64,000 nt of DNA from Epiperipatus broadwayi (taxonomy: Eukaryota > Onychophora > Udeonychophora > Euonychophora > Peripatidae): contig JAQFVV010001047.1 of NCBI GenBank assembly GCA_028023455.1, positions 1 through 64,000 on the forward strand. Reading direction: 5' to 3'. The stretch's first letter is position 1. Every line of letters starts with the position of its first letter. The translations under genes were made by a program, and so were the position numbers. Shown here one piece after another: positions 35,730 through 48,309 of this stretch. A model generated the notes under the pieces. It searched no databases. It was not told the DNA's origin and saw nothing but the letters and a program-made list of their open reading frames with translations.

Positions 35730-37840
35730 TGAACCGGATTGATTTCCGATTCAATGGTTTTATTACTAATGCTAAATTATTTTTATTATTATTTAAAACA
35801 TATACTCGGTTATATTTAAATAGGGCATTTTAATTTTTGTTTACTTTCACCACCTGTTTTAATCAATTTGATTAAAAACAGGCAAGCTTGCTAATTATAT
35901 ATTCTTGTTGCTTTTATTTTAATCATATTTTAAAAGTTAATTCTAAAAAAAAAAGCGGAGGTTTAATTGTCTTGTCGTTTTTGTTTCAATTATCCCTGGT
36001 TGGAATTCTTAAATTAGATTGAGCGGGAAGTTAATATTTGCCCTGCCTGAGATATAGAATTAGAAACTAATGAAACTTTTTCGGGGGAAATGTAGCGAGG
36101 CAAGGATAGCCTGCCAATTTTAGAGAGGTAGAGGAGTTTCATTATTAGAGAAGGACACTTGAATTATCGCCTGCTGAGAGTTAGAACATTTTGGATAGCA
36201 GTTCGGACATTTAATTCCTGCTAAAAACTTCAACAAACTTCGTTACTGTGCAAGATGTTAAAAACTACCGCTATGAGTTTTGCCATCATCAGAATGTCTT
36301 GCTAATTTAAACAAAGGACGGACCCATGCCTGCCAGCTCTCCTTCACTCATGCCATGAGCCTCTAAAATAAACACTGCCTCTACCTTGCCACTGTCAAAG
36401 GACCTGAAAATGGACTAAAGATAAACGTGCGCACTCTATGCGAACTGTGTTTTATCATAAGATGAAATTTTCTTTTATTCTTTCCAGGGTAAATTTCTTT
36501 TCATTAAATCTACGCTCAATCTACTTATAAATCTGTATTCATAAATTAATATTTAACTTCATTTTAATTAGCTATATTTATTCTCTTTTATTGTACTTTG
36601 CCGTGTGTCTTGGAATCTTAGTTTTAAGATTCCAAGTTTGCTTTCAGGTGTTGTTTATTGGAGAGTGACGTGTGAGTTTTTCTATTTTTATGCCTAACTT
36701 TTACTAAATGCTTTGGCAGTCGTGTATATTTTGAATGCTTAACTGTAATTATTTTAGTAGCCCGAATTAATTTTAAATACTGTGTTTGCGCTTTTGCAAA
36801 CCACCAAATCTTTTGGCTGGTGACTTTATTTTCATAGTCTTCGTTTCTTATATCTCTGAAAGCGGAAACTATAATTGTTTTTGCTTTGTAATTTTTTAAG
36901 CCACCAGCAGGAAGACAATATTTATCCCTTTTGTAAATTACAGGTGAGAGAGACTTTCGCTGCTAAAGTATTTATAGCTTTCCTATTTTAGTACTCATGT
37001 GCACTCTCCAATAGATATATTTTGTATTTACTTGTATAGCTGAAAATTTATCAGAGCATGTACTCACAACTTGTGTCATAAATTTATTTTTTAATTATAA
37101 TTATTGGTAATTCATTTTCTTTAAATGCTGGGGCAGACGTAACTGATTTTCTAATGATTTACTTGTCTCCTATTGAGATCTTTAATTCTCAGATTAGTTT
37201 TCGCAATCGTTTGGTTGGGGATTCGCCAGTCTTAATTGTTTTTTTTTAATTTTCAATCATATTTTGTGGTTGTTCTTGAGGCAAATCAATCACGTTTATT
37301 TTAAATGTAATAATAGGTGCAGCTTCTACCGACAGATGACATTCGTGGGCCGACATATTTTGCAGACCTCGGAAAGCTCGCCGGCGTTGGTTTTGTTGAT
37401 TTGTTTTGGGAATATATTGTTTAAGTATCTGAAAGTGAAAACCAATGTTTTGGTGAATCTTCTGCTGAATGAAATTGCTTCCTCCCTGTAGAATTTATTA
37501 GAGTCGGTAGGTCTGCCAGAGCAATGTGTTTAGCCTTTCTAGTACACGCCTGAGATAACCCTATTGATTTTCATGTAAACTTTTTCTTACAAGTTATTTT
37601 GCTCTTAAATAAAAGTTTAAAATTTGTTTAAACTTAATTTGGCTGACGTTTGTCTTTGTGCTTTGCTTTCTCAATTGTCTAAACAATATTTAAGATATCT
37701 TGTTTCTCCCTGAGTTTAGTTTGGCGCATTTTGGTTCGCATATCCTGTCCACCCTTAAAATAAATTTCTAGTTCCAATTTTCAGACTAGTGGCGCCCTCG
37801 TGATCAGGATATGCGAATCTACGATCATTCTCCTGTTACA
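35730..37840 (-). mobile_element. Possible solo LTR
   Basis: A compositionally distinct block of 2,111 bp (more G and T on the plus strand, far less AT-rich) has TG/CA-type ends. On the minus strand it opens TGTAACAGGAGAATG and closes CCGGTTCA. Both flanks are ATATAT, compatible with a target duplication but too simple to prove one. Near the minus-strand start is a 13-bp inverted pair, TTCGCATATCCTG (37735-37747) and CAGGATATGCGAA (37806-37818). No internal retrovirus-like coding region adjoins it. A host untranslated region or promoter is the alternative. Confidence 0.35.
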
Positions 37841-39765
37841 ATATATATAATTCTCATATCAGAATATAACAAAACAACAACAAAAAAAAGTTTTTACTAA
37901 ATAACACATAAATGTTGAGTGGGACAAAGATATATACAGTTTTAGACTACAACTCAAATTATAACCGTAAATAATCATTCAGAGAATAACGATAGACAAT
38001 TCTAAGTTTATATAATATAAAGTAAATCATATTACCTTGTGGACCCCGGGTTTTAATAATGATACATTCCCTTACGTATGTTTAGGTATTTCTGAATTCC
38101 CAGTCCATAAGAAATCAAGGTTTTATTTTATTTAAGAGAGATATCTGCTATTGGCGAAAACCGGCATTAGTGTCCATTTGTAGTATTAACTGGAAGTGAA
38201 ACAGAAATAATAACATCAATTAGTAAATCTTTCAATGGGAACTTGTTTGTCATATTAGACTCAATCCTTTTCCTTTAACTCTATGTATTTAGTGTAGCAC
38301 CCCGGTGATGTTCTTAGGTTTCTCATGCTGGCAGGTATAGAATCAGCTCCATACTTATAGCGGATGGTGATATCCCTTCACGTATCTGGTGTTACCCCAA
38401 CATTACGAATGTTGATATTTTATAAATTGATTCAAAACACATTTCTTATGTAAGTCAGTTAATTCAAAAACTTTGATGTCCTTTATAACCACGAAAGCAT
38501 AGCCATCCGAATTAATATGTCAAAAAAAAAAAATTAATATCACTTTTTCCAAAATGTCTCCTGTTCTCTCCTGCTCAGCCATTCCAATTCAATTAATATT
38601 TCCTTTCTTTCTTACTTTCTCAAAAAAAAAAAAAAAAGTTTATCAGCATTTCGATCTCTTTCTCCGGAATGCTTTTAACATCTTTTTTTTCTATTATTTT
38701 TAGTATTTTTGTCCACCGTACATTCATTATAGTTTTTTCGGAATTTAAAATAGTTAAGTATTGTATCAAATAACAAAGAATTGCATAGAGATATATACAG
38801 CAAATTCTTTTCGTTACCGTCATTAAATAGTGAGATCAATATAAAAAAAAAAAACTAGATATTTGCCTATAAGTATATTTCTCAAATTTGTAATAACATA
38901 TTTTAAAAAAAAATATTCTGAAATAAATAATTATACTTCTTTTATGCCTTCCCCTTTTTTCTTTTTTAAAAAAAAGATTTCAACAGCTATCTCTCTTACA
39001 TATATATCTCACTACTCATATGTCATATTTAAACATATTGAAGAGAATTTAAAGAATTACGCATATCAAAGGCAGTTGGTAGATGTTATTTAATTCCCTT
39101 GTAACAGGGTTTGAACCCGGCTACTGTTACAATGGCAACAACAAAACAAATTAATATATTTAATGCAAATGAACTACGAACACACAATTTTTTTACTTAT
39201 TTAATATTTCCATAAACAATAAATAAAATACTGAATTCTAATAATACTTCATAATTATAAAAATAGCAATCACATAAATATATATATATAATGGATGTAT
39301 AAAGTAATAAAATCAAATTAATGTCTATCAATGGAATAAATTTACAAAAAGAAATAAAAATTATTAAAAATTTAATTAGCAATATCAGAGGAGTGTGAAA
39401 TATCAAAAGAACCTAAATGTCAAATGAATAAAAAAAAAAAAATCATGAATAAAAAAATAAAATGTAGGATTTCTTTCTTCAACTGCCTGCACTCTAAGAT
39501 AGTATGCTGTTTATTACTTCATAAGCTTAATTGCAATCCAATATTTGTTCAATCAATTAAAAAGATTTGTCCAAGTTCCAGTAACTTAATAATGTTGCAA
39601 TTTTTTTTTAAATATCAGTATTTTATGAAGAAACACAAATAGATTGTTGAACAATATTTAAAATACTCTAAATTCAGGGATAATTTGTATTACAGATAAG
39701 TCACCTAAAAGGTTTTCGCATATAACCAGAAGACATCACAAATTAAAAAAAAAAAAACTTATTTA
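37841..39765. other. AT-rich stretch, no gene recognised
   Basis: A less AT-rich segment at 38280-38400 has no frame. At 39104-39135 the short palindrome-ended piece TGTAACAG...CTGTTACA surrounds a B-box-like GGGTTTGAACCC; its nature is unclear. Confidence 0.5.
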
Positions 39766-39767
39766 AA

Positions 39768-39955
39768 ATAAGATTTAAACTCAGACTCTCAACTTTCCTA
39801 TCTCATATTATTGACCCACATGGGATCAAACACACAGCCTGTCCATTAAAGTATGGGGATTGGCTATCTTAATATAAAGCTGAGCACTGAGTGTATATAT
39901 GTATGGAGATAGTAATCTGGACCAACTAATGATTGCTGGTTTAGCATGAAATATG
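39768..39955 (-). repeat. tRNA-related SINE-like copy (family B, minus)
   Basis: Read on the minus strand, 39770-39830 gives GGGTCAATAATATGAGATAG ... GAGAGTCTGAGTTTAAATC, matching the plus copy at 39998-40060. Its upstream part (about 39895-39950) contains ATGCTAAACCAGC and TTAGTTGGTCCAG, also found at 13306-13345. The B box is degenerate. Confidence 0.55.
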
Positions 39956-39989
39956 TATATTGGTGATTATTTATCTTTTCAATATGTGT

Positions 39990-40102
39990 GATCAGGTGGG
40001 TCAGCAATATGAGATGGCATGGAGAGTTGAGGGTCATGTGAAAGTCTGAGTTCAAATGCCTTATATATTACATTACATGTAAGTGTGTATGAGCCTGTAC
40101 AG
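39990..40102 (+). repeat. tRNA-related SINE-like copy (family B, plus)
   Basis: GGTGGGTCAGCAATATGAG, then GTCTGAGTTCAAATGCC, TATATATTACAT and GAGCCTGTAC. It has the box order of a polymerase III promoter, with a B-box-like GAGTTCAAATGCC. It faces the minus copy at 39768, again giving an inverted pair. Confidence 0.6.
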
Positions 40103-40655
40103 TGTGTTTAATTAAAATAAGATTGTAAGTTATTTTATTTCATTATACTTCTATTACACTTTTCATAGGGAAAAAAAATATTTAAAGATTTAATTTTAAA
40201 TATTACAAGAATAATTTTCTACTCTTTCTCTCATTTTTAGTTTAATTTTGTTAAAATATATTTTATTTTTACTTTATAATAATCTTTATATATATATACG
40301 AAGAGGTACCCAAAAATAATTGGAATCAGTTCTCTGATTTGAGCGCCTATAGTAATATATGCTTCTGCTTTTATATATTTCTTACAGGAACCCTTCTGCA
40401 TCAATCTTCCAAATGCCATTGCCATGTGAAATCATGGTGCCATGTAGCAAATTTTTATGTAAAGTGCATTTGATGTATTTGGCAATTTTTATAATGACTC
40501 AAAAGTTTGAACAATGTGAAATTGTTTTGTTTATAGAAAGCAAGCAAGCTGATCTCATAAAAACATAAGTTTATAAGTGGTTTAATTAAAATATTAAATT
40601 CACCTGTTCCTAAAAAACATGACAAGTGAAGTCCAAAGTCAAAACATTGTTGTTG

Positions 40656-40760
40656 TTTTTTTAAGTGTCATAGCATCGGCCGGGCGCGAACCCGCAACCC
40701 AGGCAACTGCCTGCAAGTGCAAGGCAGTCGCGCTGACCTCTCAACCACCAATGCAAGACG
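40656..40760 (-). mobile_element. Compact tRNA-derived SINE (family A), full-length copy
   Basis: On the minus strand: leader CGTCTT, then a class II tRNA-like body whose ends pair as a 7-bp acceptor (GCATTGG with CCGATGC). It has an A box TGGTTGAGAGG, a B box GGTTCGCGCCC, and then TATGACACTT and an A tail. The element is about 105 bp, little more than a tRNA. The anticodon-type stem encloses a 9-nt loop, so a working tRNA is unlikely. No clear target duplication is seen. Confidence 0.85.
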
Positions 40761-42248
40761 TAGTTTTGGGTGCAAATGGCATTTTCTGACAGATTTACTT
40801 CATTATGATCAGGTATTTTATCTACAAGTTCTAAAATATTTGTATGGTGTGCTAAAATGTAAACACCCCAATTTGTGACAAAGAGAAGAGTGCAAGCTTC
40901 ATTGAATATTTAATAAGGCAAGTCATATTTTTATAAAGACAAATGTGGATTGAGAACTTGTGGAAATAATAACAATATTTAATGACATAATGATATCATG
41001 CTTTACAAAAATAAAAAAAAGAGGGAGGAACAAAATGAAAAGATATTATGATTAAATATGATAACTTTGATTTAAAAATAAATAACTAAGCCCTTGACAT
41101 TTTTTGCTTCCTTGAAGCAATCATCAATTAGGGAAGGGTTCTGCAATAAAGAGATTCATTGCAGATTGAATACTAGGTAATTTCAAAGAAAAGCCTGGAA
41201 AAACAAAACTCATTAAATATAGGGATATCTTTAAAAATGAAAATTATTTAAGTTAGCCCCCCATGGGTATGAAAGTTGGACAATGAATATATGTATAAAA
41301 TAATGATGCTTTCTGAATCTGTTCCTTGCAAAAGCTTTAGAGAATACTATAAACTGCAAATAATAATAAATGAACTAATGTATAATCAATCAGATTAAAT
41401 TTGAACTTTTGGCTTTTGTTTAGAACACAAAGTTTAGATTTTATTAAGAAAATAAACTAATTCTTAAAAAAAAAAAAAGTGCTGTATTTAGAAAGGTAAT
41501 ACGTAGTGAAAAAATAAAAGAATAAATAACAATAAAATAGATGAACTCAGTTTTAAAATACAGAAGCCTAAGGATGTTAAGCACATGATAGATAGTTCTA
41601 GAATGCCATATATATATATATATGATCTTTGGGGTTAATAACTGTATATTATCTTATAAATAAATATTCTACAAATACGTCATAGAAGTAATGATTGGTA
41701 GGTCAAAGATCAAAATAGTAGATTGTTCTATTAGTAGATTATTATAGCAAAAACTGAATTAAAAAAAAAAAAATTAAACGTAATATTTAAGATGTATAAT
41801 TAAAGTAGAAGGAGAATAAAAAGATTGCGGTTATAATATGTAATTATTTTTCTTGTTGAAGAGACAGTATATTAAATTCATCACTCACACATAATCCAAA
41901 TATGCATAAACACTTATAAAGATCATGATCTCTTGCAAATTGCAAGTTATGACTAAAAATTATTTTAAAATTATGTAAAGAAATTTCTGTAAGATAACAG
42001 AATAACAAATGGTATTAAGGTAAAACTTTAGCTGGTGATACTGAAATCGTATTAGTTTATTCTCAGTGCAAAAAAAAAAAACTACTTTGATTCTAATTTT
42101 GTAAAAATTATTTCCATGATAAACTATTTATAAATCCAGTTTTAATTTATATAATGGTTCATGCTATATAAAACGAAAGTAATGAATTCATTTTGTGCTC
42201 TTCTAACGAAAACATTTTACAACAATAATAACAGAAAGACGCAGTTAG
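40761..42248. other. AT-rich stretch, nothing recognised
   Basis: No supported gene. It contains short A runs and a (TA)n run near 41610-41624. Confidence 0.6.
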
Positions 42249-42360
42249 CGTCTTGCATTGGTGGTCGAGAGGTCAGCGCGACTGCCTTGCAATTGCAGGC
42301 AGTTGCCCAGGTTGCGGGTTCGCGTCCCGGCCGATGCTATGACACTTAAAAAAAAAAAAA
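42249..42360 (+). mobile_element. Compact tRNA-derived SINE (family A), full-length copy
   Basis: Same design as the copy at 40.7 kb: CGTCTT; acceptor halves GCATTGG (42255-42261) and CCGATGC (42331-42337), 83 nt apart end to end as in class II tRNAs; A box TGGTCGAGAGG; B box GGTTCGCGTCC; then TATGACACTT and a run of 16 A including the tail. The T-arm pairs at four of five positions. Six or so substitutions separate the two copies. A polymerase III transcript is expected, and mobilisation would depend on a LINE. Confidence 0.88.
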
Positions 42361-44690
42361 GAATGTAGTAGTAATAAATGCAATATTTATATAAGAATGT
42401 AAATACACATTTTATTTTCACTACCATCACCCCCCCCTCCCCCAAACTGTAGCATGATATTTACAAACATTTTTTTTTTAAAAAAAAATTAATTTTATCG
42501 TTTGAAAAAAAAAAAAAACACTAGTTAATCATTTATAAATTGGAATTCCAGCAAACCACCAGAGTGGGTGCAATTTATTTAGTTATAGAATAACAGTACA
42601 AAAATGTAACAATAGAAGTAAATAAGAATAAAAAAACAAAATTTAAAAAAATAAAAACTGTTAATTTATAAATATGTTGAAAAGCAAAAGTAGTAGCTTC
42701 AGGCAGCCAGCAGGCTATTATCTTTCAACAATAAGTAGATCCTCTCTTCTCCAAATGTACATATACTTTTTGTGCATTTATTAATTTTAATATACATATA
42801 AAAAATTATGTGGATGTGTGTGTGTGTTTTTTTAAAAAGCACTACCATTTATTTGATAAAATATAACTTTCTACCTATTTTAAAAAAAAGAAAAGGGAAG
42901 GTGAGAAGTCAATATTTTATCCACTCTCTTTAACTCTACCAAAAAAGTTTAGCGGTAGATAATTAAACAAGCACTTAGAAATCCAATAGATGATAAAAGT
43001 AAAACAAAGACTCGGCGACTCATAAAATAACTCTCATTTTAAAAAATAAATTTTCTCAATTCTATCTTAATATCTTGTCTTTTTTTTTTTTAAAGTTTGC
43101 CTGAAGGAAAAATCAAATGATTGTGATGACTCATCTTTAGTCCCCCCTCCCCCCTTTTATCAGCAAGTAATTATGTAGTTCCTGCATGTGAAGTAGCAAA
43201 ATGGTACATGTTTTTAAATATCCTGCCTGGCTTTGTCTGAACAACTATGCACAGTTTCTCCCAAGAGAGAGATCCCCCTACCCCGCTGCATCTATAATAT
43301 ACAACAGAAAAACTTTTGGCATTAAATTTTCAGTCGACTCCCTATTTCTTTTTATTTTAATCTTGCATTCTCTTATGTATCATTTCTTCTTTCACTCAAA
43401 AATTGAGGGGAAAAGTTTCTCAGGCGTCTTTTCATCTCTTTTAACAATTTAAGAAATCTACAGCACTCTTGCAACCCCAGGCATCAGACAATCAAAAAAA
43501 CCTTCATTGTCAGGATGCTACCAGAGAGGTTAATCTTTCTAATCAGCATACCAAAGAGAAAGGACAATAACCAAATGCATGTATTATACCCAACTGTGCA
43601 CAAGATTTAATTTCCCTAAGAAATCCCATTTCAACTGATGCCTATCCTTCTCAACTGCCTTGTCTGTTCTCATTAAAGCTTATTAATATTATTCCAAATG
43701 TAATTTAAAAAACAAAACGTAATTTATTAAAATGGCATATAAAACTTAAGACCATAAAACTCCTTTAAAAAAACATTGGGGGGGGGGGGCAATCATAAAA
43801 CAATAATGTAGCAGCAGAATAAAACAATTTAACACTAAACAAATGTTTCTCATCACTATAGATAACAACTTAGTTAACTTTTATGTATATTAAAGTTGCT
43901 AACTTAAAACTAAATGACCATAATCATACAATAAATTAATAAACTGCAAACATTAATCGTAAAAATAGAGTGGAACACAAACTTTTTTTACTCTTCAGGT
44001 ATGTACACATAATAAATAATATCCTAAATAATCAAGTTTGCATGAGTAAAAAAATCCTTATCTGTGTGTGCTATGTAAAACCGTATTCATATTAAACACA
44101 GACATATAAATACAAGTGACTATTACTCATATGAAAAAAACAGCAATTATGAGGATGATATCAGCCGACTTTAAACATGATATTTTTTTTGCCTTCTTAG
44201 ATCATTTCATCAACGACAACAGATACAGCAAAAAATTGTCAAAACTGATACCGGATTCAGATGCACTGAAAAAGTCTGAAATATAACTTTACAAATAGAA
44301 TCTCAAAATATGGTATTTTCCTTTGAATCTCATATAGATATGAAAGTTTGATACAAAAAGGAAAAAAAAAGATGAATGGGTAAATACTGTTACCCTTAAG
44401 TTAGACTTCAATGAAATAGAAAAAGAGTAATAATGGGGGAGGGATGTGATGACTAACATTCAGATAAAAAGACTCCATCATCACAATAATGAATAGGCCA
44501 TTAGATAGCATGAAAAACTAAAAATGATACAACATTCAAGATAAGTGACACTTGTAAGATAAACAGAATTCAACATTAGCACTGTAGCATCTAACAATTG
44601 TAACTAAAGATAATAGAAGAAATAAACCATTATATAAAAGAAACAAATATATTCAAATTTAGGGCAGCAAAACTTTATATAAATAAAATA
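42361..44690. other. AT-rich stretch, no gene recognised
   Basis: Patches at 42425-42445 (C-run), 43140-43450 and 43455-43680 are less AT-rich without a recognisable product. A run of about 10 G lies at 43780-43790. The frame at 43201-43452 has no motif. Confidence 0.55.
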
Positions 44691-44700
44691 TATTACTGAA

Positions 44701-45402
44701 TGTATGGATATGAAAGTAGAAAAGTAGGACTAAAGATAAATGTTAAAAAGACTAAAGTAATGTTTAATCGATTTGCTCAAAATATGAAAATAAAGAGATT
44801 ATGAAGAATTAGAAAAAGTTAACAGTTACAAATACCTTGGTCAGATTATTAATACAGATGGAAACATAATGGAGGAAATTAATCATAGAATTAAACTTGG
44901 TTGGAGTGCTTTTGGTAGAAATAACTTGATACTAAAAGGAAATATGCCTATGTGTTTGAAAAGGATGGTTTTTAACAAATGTGTTTTACCAGTTCTTACT
45001 TATGGATCTGAGACATGGACACTTAATAGAAGAGCAATACAGAGACTTCAGACCACTCAAAGGAGTATGGAGAGATGTATGTTGGGAGTAACAAGAAGAG
45101 ATCGAAAACGCAATGTATGGGTAAGACAACAAACAGGTGTTACTGACCTTATTGAAAAAATTAAAAGATTGAAATGAAGTTGGGCTGGACATATTGCTAG
45201 AAGAGATGATAATAGATGGACAATTGAAATTTTAAACTGGATTCCAAGAGATTGTAAAAGACCCAGAAAGAGACCACATGTGAGATGGATGGATGAAATA
45301 AGAAAATGTGCAGGGGTGTTGTGGAGAAGAGAAGCTAAAGATCGGAGAAGATGGATTAAACTTGGAGAGACCTTCATCCTGCAGTGGATTGATAATGGTT
45401 GA
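44701..45402 (+). pseudogene. 5'-truncated RTE-like LINE reverse transcriptase, C-terminal part
   Basis: From 44869 to 45402 the frame is uninterrupted except one TGA at 45175-45177, where family patterns have Trp (LKWSWAGH). Motifs: VLPVLTYGSETWTLNRR, LQTTQRSMERCMLGVTRRDR, RQQTGVTDLIEKIKRLK, then SWAGHIARRDDNRW, RPRKRPHVRWMDEIRK and RRRWIKLGE up to the natural stop. Upstream in other frames are VGLKINVKKTKVMF (44720-44765) and VNSYKYLGQIINTDGN (44818-44865). The catalytic YADD and everything before it are missing. These phrases are typical of the RTE-like LINE C-terminus. It is a fairly young, dead copy. Confidence 0.85.
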
Positions 45403-45951
45403 TGATGGATATGTTGTCACAATACTAGTAATGCAACACATTTGATTGCCAAGCATTGCCCTTACATTTCTAACTAACACTTGCCTCATTACAAAGCTCC
45501 ATACGCTGATGAAAAATTTAATGTATATTTAAATGTAGTATACATTAATTTTAAAATATACTGTGTGTATGAGTATTCTGTATATTTATTTTTATAAACT
45601 CCAAATAAAATTTTAACAACTTATTATTTAATTAAATCTATATTTTAAAAAAATATTGTCAGTTGATTTAGAGAAAGGTTGTTTCTGTTGTCCATCTTTC
45701 TATCCTAAAAAAAGGCTCTCTCTTTACTATACCTTGTAGTAAATAAGTCTTTTAAGAAAAAATCACACTAGCAATTGTTTGAAAATGAATAATGTCATTT
45801 TAATTACGGAATGGGAGAAAAGAAGAAAGACAAAAATTGCAATTTTTGCAAAGGCTAATGGCTACACAAATCAATCCAAATATATCCACATGTTGATTTT
45901 TTTATGTGATGTCTTGGATGCTATTGTTTAACTTTTTCCATAGCAAATTTT
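45403..45951. other. Probable LINE 3' tail followed by AT-rich sequence
   Basis: The first ~100 bp after the LINE stop are less AT-rich and likely belong to its 3' end. The rest shows nothing. Confidence 0.4.
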
Positions 45952-46086
45952 ACTTTTGAAATAATTTAGCATTCGTCTTGCGTTGTTAGCCATGCAAGCA
46001 AGAAGTTGGTTGCAGACGGTTGTGGGTTCGCGTCCCGGCCGATGCTATGACATATGAAAAAAAAACTTTTGAAATAATTTAGCATT
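45952..46086 (+). mobile_element. Compact SINE (family A variant) with perfect 22-bp target-site duplication
   Basis: The 91-bp insert (45974-46064) begins CGTCTTGCGTTG and ends with the family A 3' half (GGGTTCGCGTCCCGG, CCGATGC, TATGACA) and an A tail. It is bounded by identical 22-bp repeats at 45952-45973 and 46065-46086 (ACTTTTGAAA ... TAGCATT). Its middle differs from the other copies: the body is about 17 nt shorter and the A box is altered. Confidence 0.92.
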
Positions 46087-47589
46087 ATAACTTTTTATTG
46101 TATTCTATTCTCAATAAATCTTCAACTAATATTATATTTCTTTAGAGTTAAATACTGCCTAATAAAAATTAAATAATATTGTTATATAAATTTTAATTCA
46201 TTTAGAGTGTATATATAATATAAATGGGACCTAACTCTAATAAAAATTATTCTTAAATTTACCATATTTTTTAAATTCTTATTACTGTTCATTCGCTTCA
46301 CATGGGTAATCTAACAAGGACAATTATTATATCAAATTTAACATACTGAAAAACTTACTAATTAGTTTTATAATATTTTGCTATTGTATTTATCGAATCT
46401 TATGGAACATTCTTGTTACATAAATAAAGGACTGAGGTCTTATATCTATACATAAAGTGGGCAAAATAACAGCTTCAAGCATTACTAGCTTAGCTATAGT
46501 ACTCTATCTTTTAAATTGCTAAAAGCAATAAGCATCTCATTGGAATTTGTTATCTCCCAATATCTAAATCTGTCTACTTAAACAGCTTCCAAAATATTTA
46601 AATTGGTAACCATCCAGACAAAAAATTATTGAGCATTTTTTTCCCCCATCATAGATTAATAAAGAAGTTGATATATTTTTTGAACATTAATTATTAAAAA
46701 AAATTCTTCATAGGTTGATCCTAATAACATTAAAAACATTGTGCAGACCTTTTTTTAAATTGTCAAGAAAAATACAATCATTACCATTGCTTTTAATCAA
46801 TTAAAATTAAAAAGTTTCTATCAAACCTGTATTATATTTTGATAACAGCCACGTAAAAAATGTTCCAGAGACCTAAGAATTATAAAAACGAAAGGAAAAA
46901 AAAAAGAATTCTTACTTAATACTAGTTTTTGTTTCAAACCTTCAGATTTTCCATCTGCAGTAGTAGTGCTTTTACTCATTCCATCATGTAGAAGCTGCAT
47001 AATATAAACTTCAATATGTAATCAACAATTTTTGAAACATTTTATTAAATGAAACAAATGCTTTGATCAAGTCAATAATTAATTTATATGTCACACCTTT
47101 ACTCCCACGGATTTTTATTTTACTAAAAAATAAAACTATGTCTATAGTACTTTTTAATTCATTAACACTACATACTGATTATCTGGTAGCCATTCATTTA
47201 TGATTGTAAGAAATCTATTCAAAACATTTGAAATCTACTTTTGCTTTAGGGAATAACAATACTATTCACTAAAAATTTGTAATTTTATAATTGCTTTCAT
47301 TTTATAAACTGGAACAATAAAAGCAACTTCAATGGTTCATATTCTGAAAAATAATTCCACAGTTTTGAATATGTCACCATATTTTAAATGCTACCAATCT
47401 ATTCAGCTATTTACATTTCATTTCCTCTTTGTTTCTTTGAAACACTGAATTCTGTGGTACTTAATCAATAAATTTAAGATTCAATACACTTTATATACTT
47501 AAAATCTAGATTCATAAAAAGTTCAAAAAAATATAATAAAAACTAAAGGATAAAAAGTAAACATTTTCCCACTTCTGTGCATTACAATA
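46087..47589. other. AT-rich stretch, nothing recognised
   Basis: No supported gene or repeat. Confidence 0.6.
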
Positions 47590-47732
47590 CTGTATTACTT
47601 TGAATATAAGATGGGGTAAGATTTTAAGCTCGGAAAATTGGGGGGAAATTTTTAAAATGATTTTATTGAAAAATAAAAAAATTTATGTTTACTTAAATAG
47701 GAACTAATATAAATAAAATAAGCTCATCTAAT

Positions 47733-47837
47733 TTATTGTGAGTCTTCTTCAGACATACTTTCACTTCCTACATCTTCACTTTCAAAACTTGAATTCTCAT
47801 CTTCTCTATTCCACTAGAATACATCACCTTCAGCCAT
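47733..47837 (-). pseudogene. Acidic peptide remnant, possibly a transposase C-terminus
   Basis: The minus strand from ATG at 47837 reads MAEGDVF, one stop (TAG), then WNREDENSSFESEDVGSE and SMSEEDSQ before TAA. It is strongly Glu/Asp/Ser-rich. The short length and the stop make identity uncertain. Its position just inside the left end of the 47.6-49.0 kb relic fits the acidic tail of pogo-type transposases. Confidence 0.3.
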
Positions 47838-48309
47838 TTAAATTGTTAGCAATGCAACATTTTAAGAAATAATTTTTTGATAATCTCTTCATGAATATCT
47901 TTGCAAGACTTCAAAACCCACTCAAAATTATATGTATACTCTTTGCACTACAAAGTCTTTTTGTTTTTTTAGTGTAAACATTTTTTTAAAATATGATATT
48001 GACATTTAATGTAAATCTTTTTTCTTTTAATTAAAAATCTTTTCTAAAATGCAAATTAATAATTTGTCAGATTATTAAACAAAAGTTTTTTAAAAATAAA
48101 TTTCTCTTTATAATTGGCAAAAATCATCAATAGCAGTCAACATAAAATGTATTTTTGTCATTTAATTACAAATTTTAGTCATATATCATTGATTTCTTTC
48201 TCAATTTGTTTTCCTGTAAAATACATTTTTCTATTAAAATCTTAATCACTTTTTTAAATATTTTATATTTTTACAAATACTTTCTGAAAAAAAAATATAA
48301 ATGTGTAAC

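Noticed and set aside
37788-37800. TGGCGCC as a retroviral-type primer-binding site
   Set aside because: No LTR ends immediately before it and the match is only 7 bases.
39104-39135. Short TGTAACAG...CTGTTACA piece as a separate mobile element
   Set aside because: Only 32 bp and seen once; could be a tRNA-like scrap or chance palindrome.
42255-42337. A functional class II tRNA gene
   Set aside because: The anticodon-type loop would have 9 nt, an A tail and constant 3' word follow, and sister copies are dispersed. SINE is the better reading.
42245-42445. Open frames on both strands across 42.2-42.4 kb
   Set aside because: They run through the tRNA-derived SINE; the RNA fold explains the sequence.
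44986-45489. Three overlapping minus-strand frames
   Set aside because: They are shadows of the RTE-like LINE on the plus strand, which carries the recognisable motifs.
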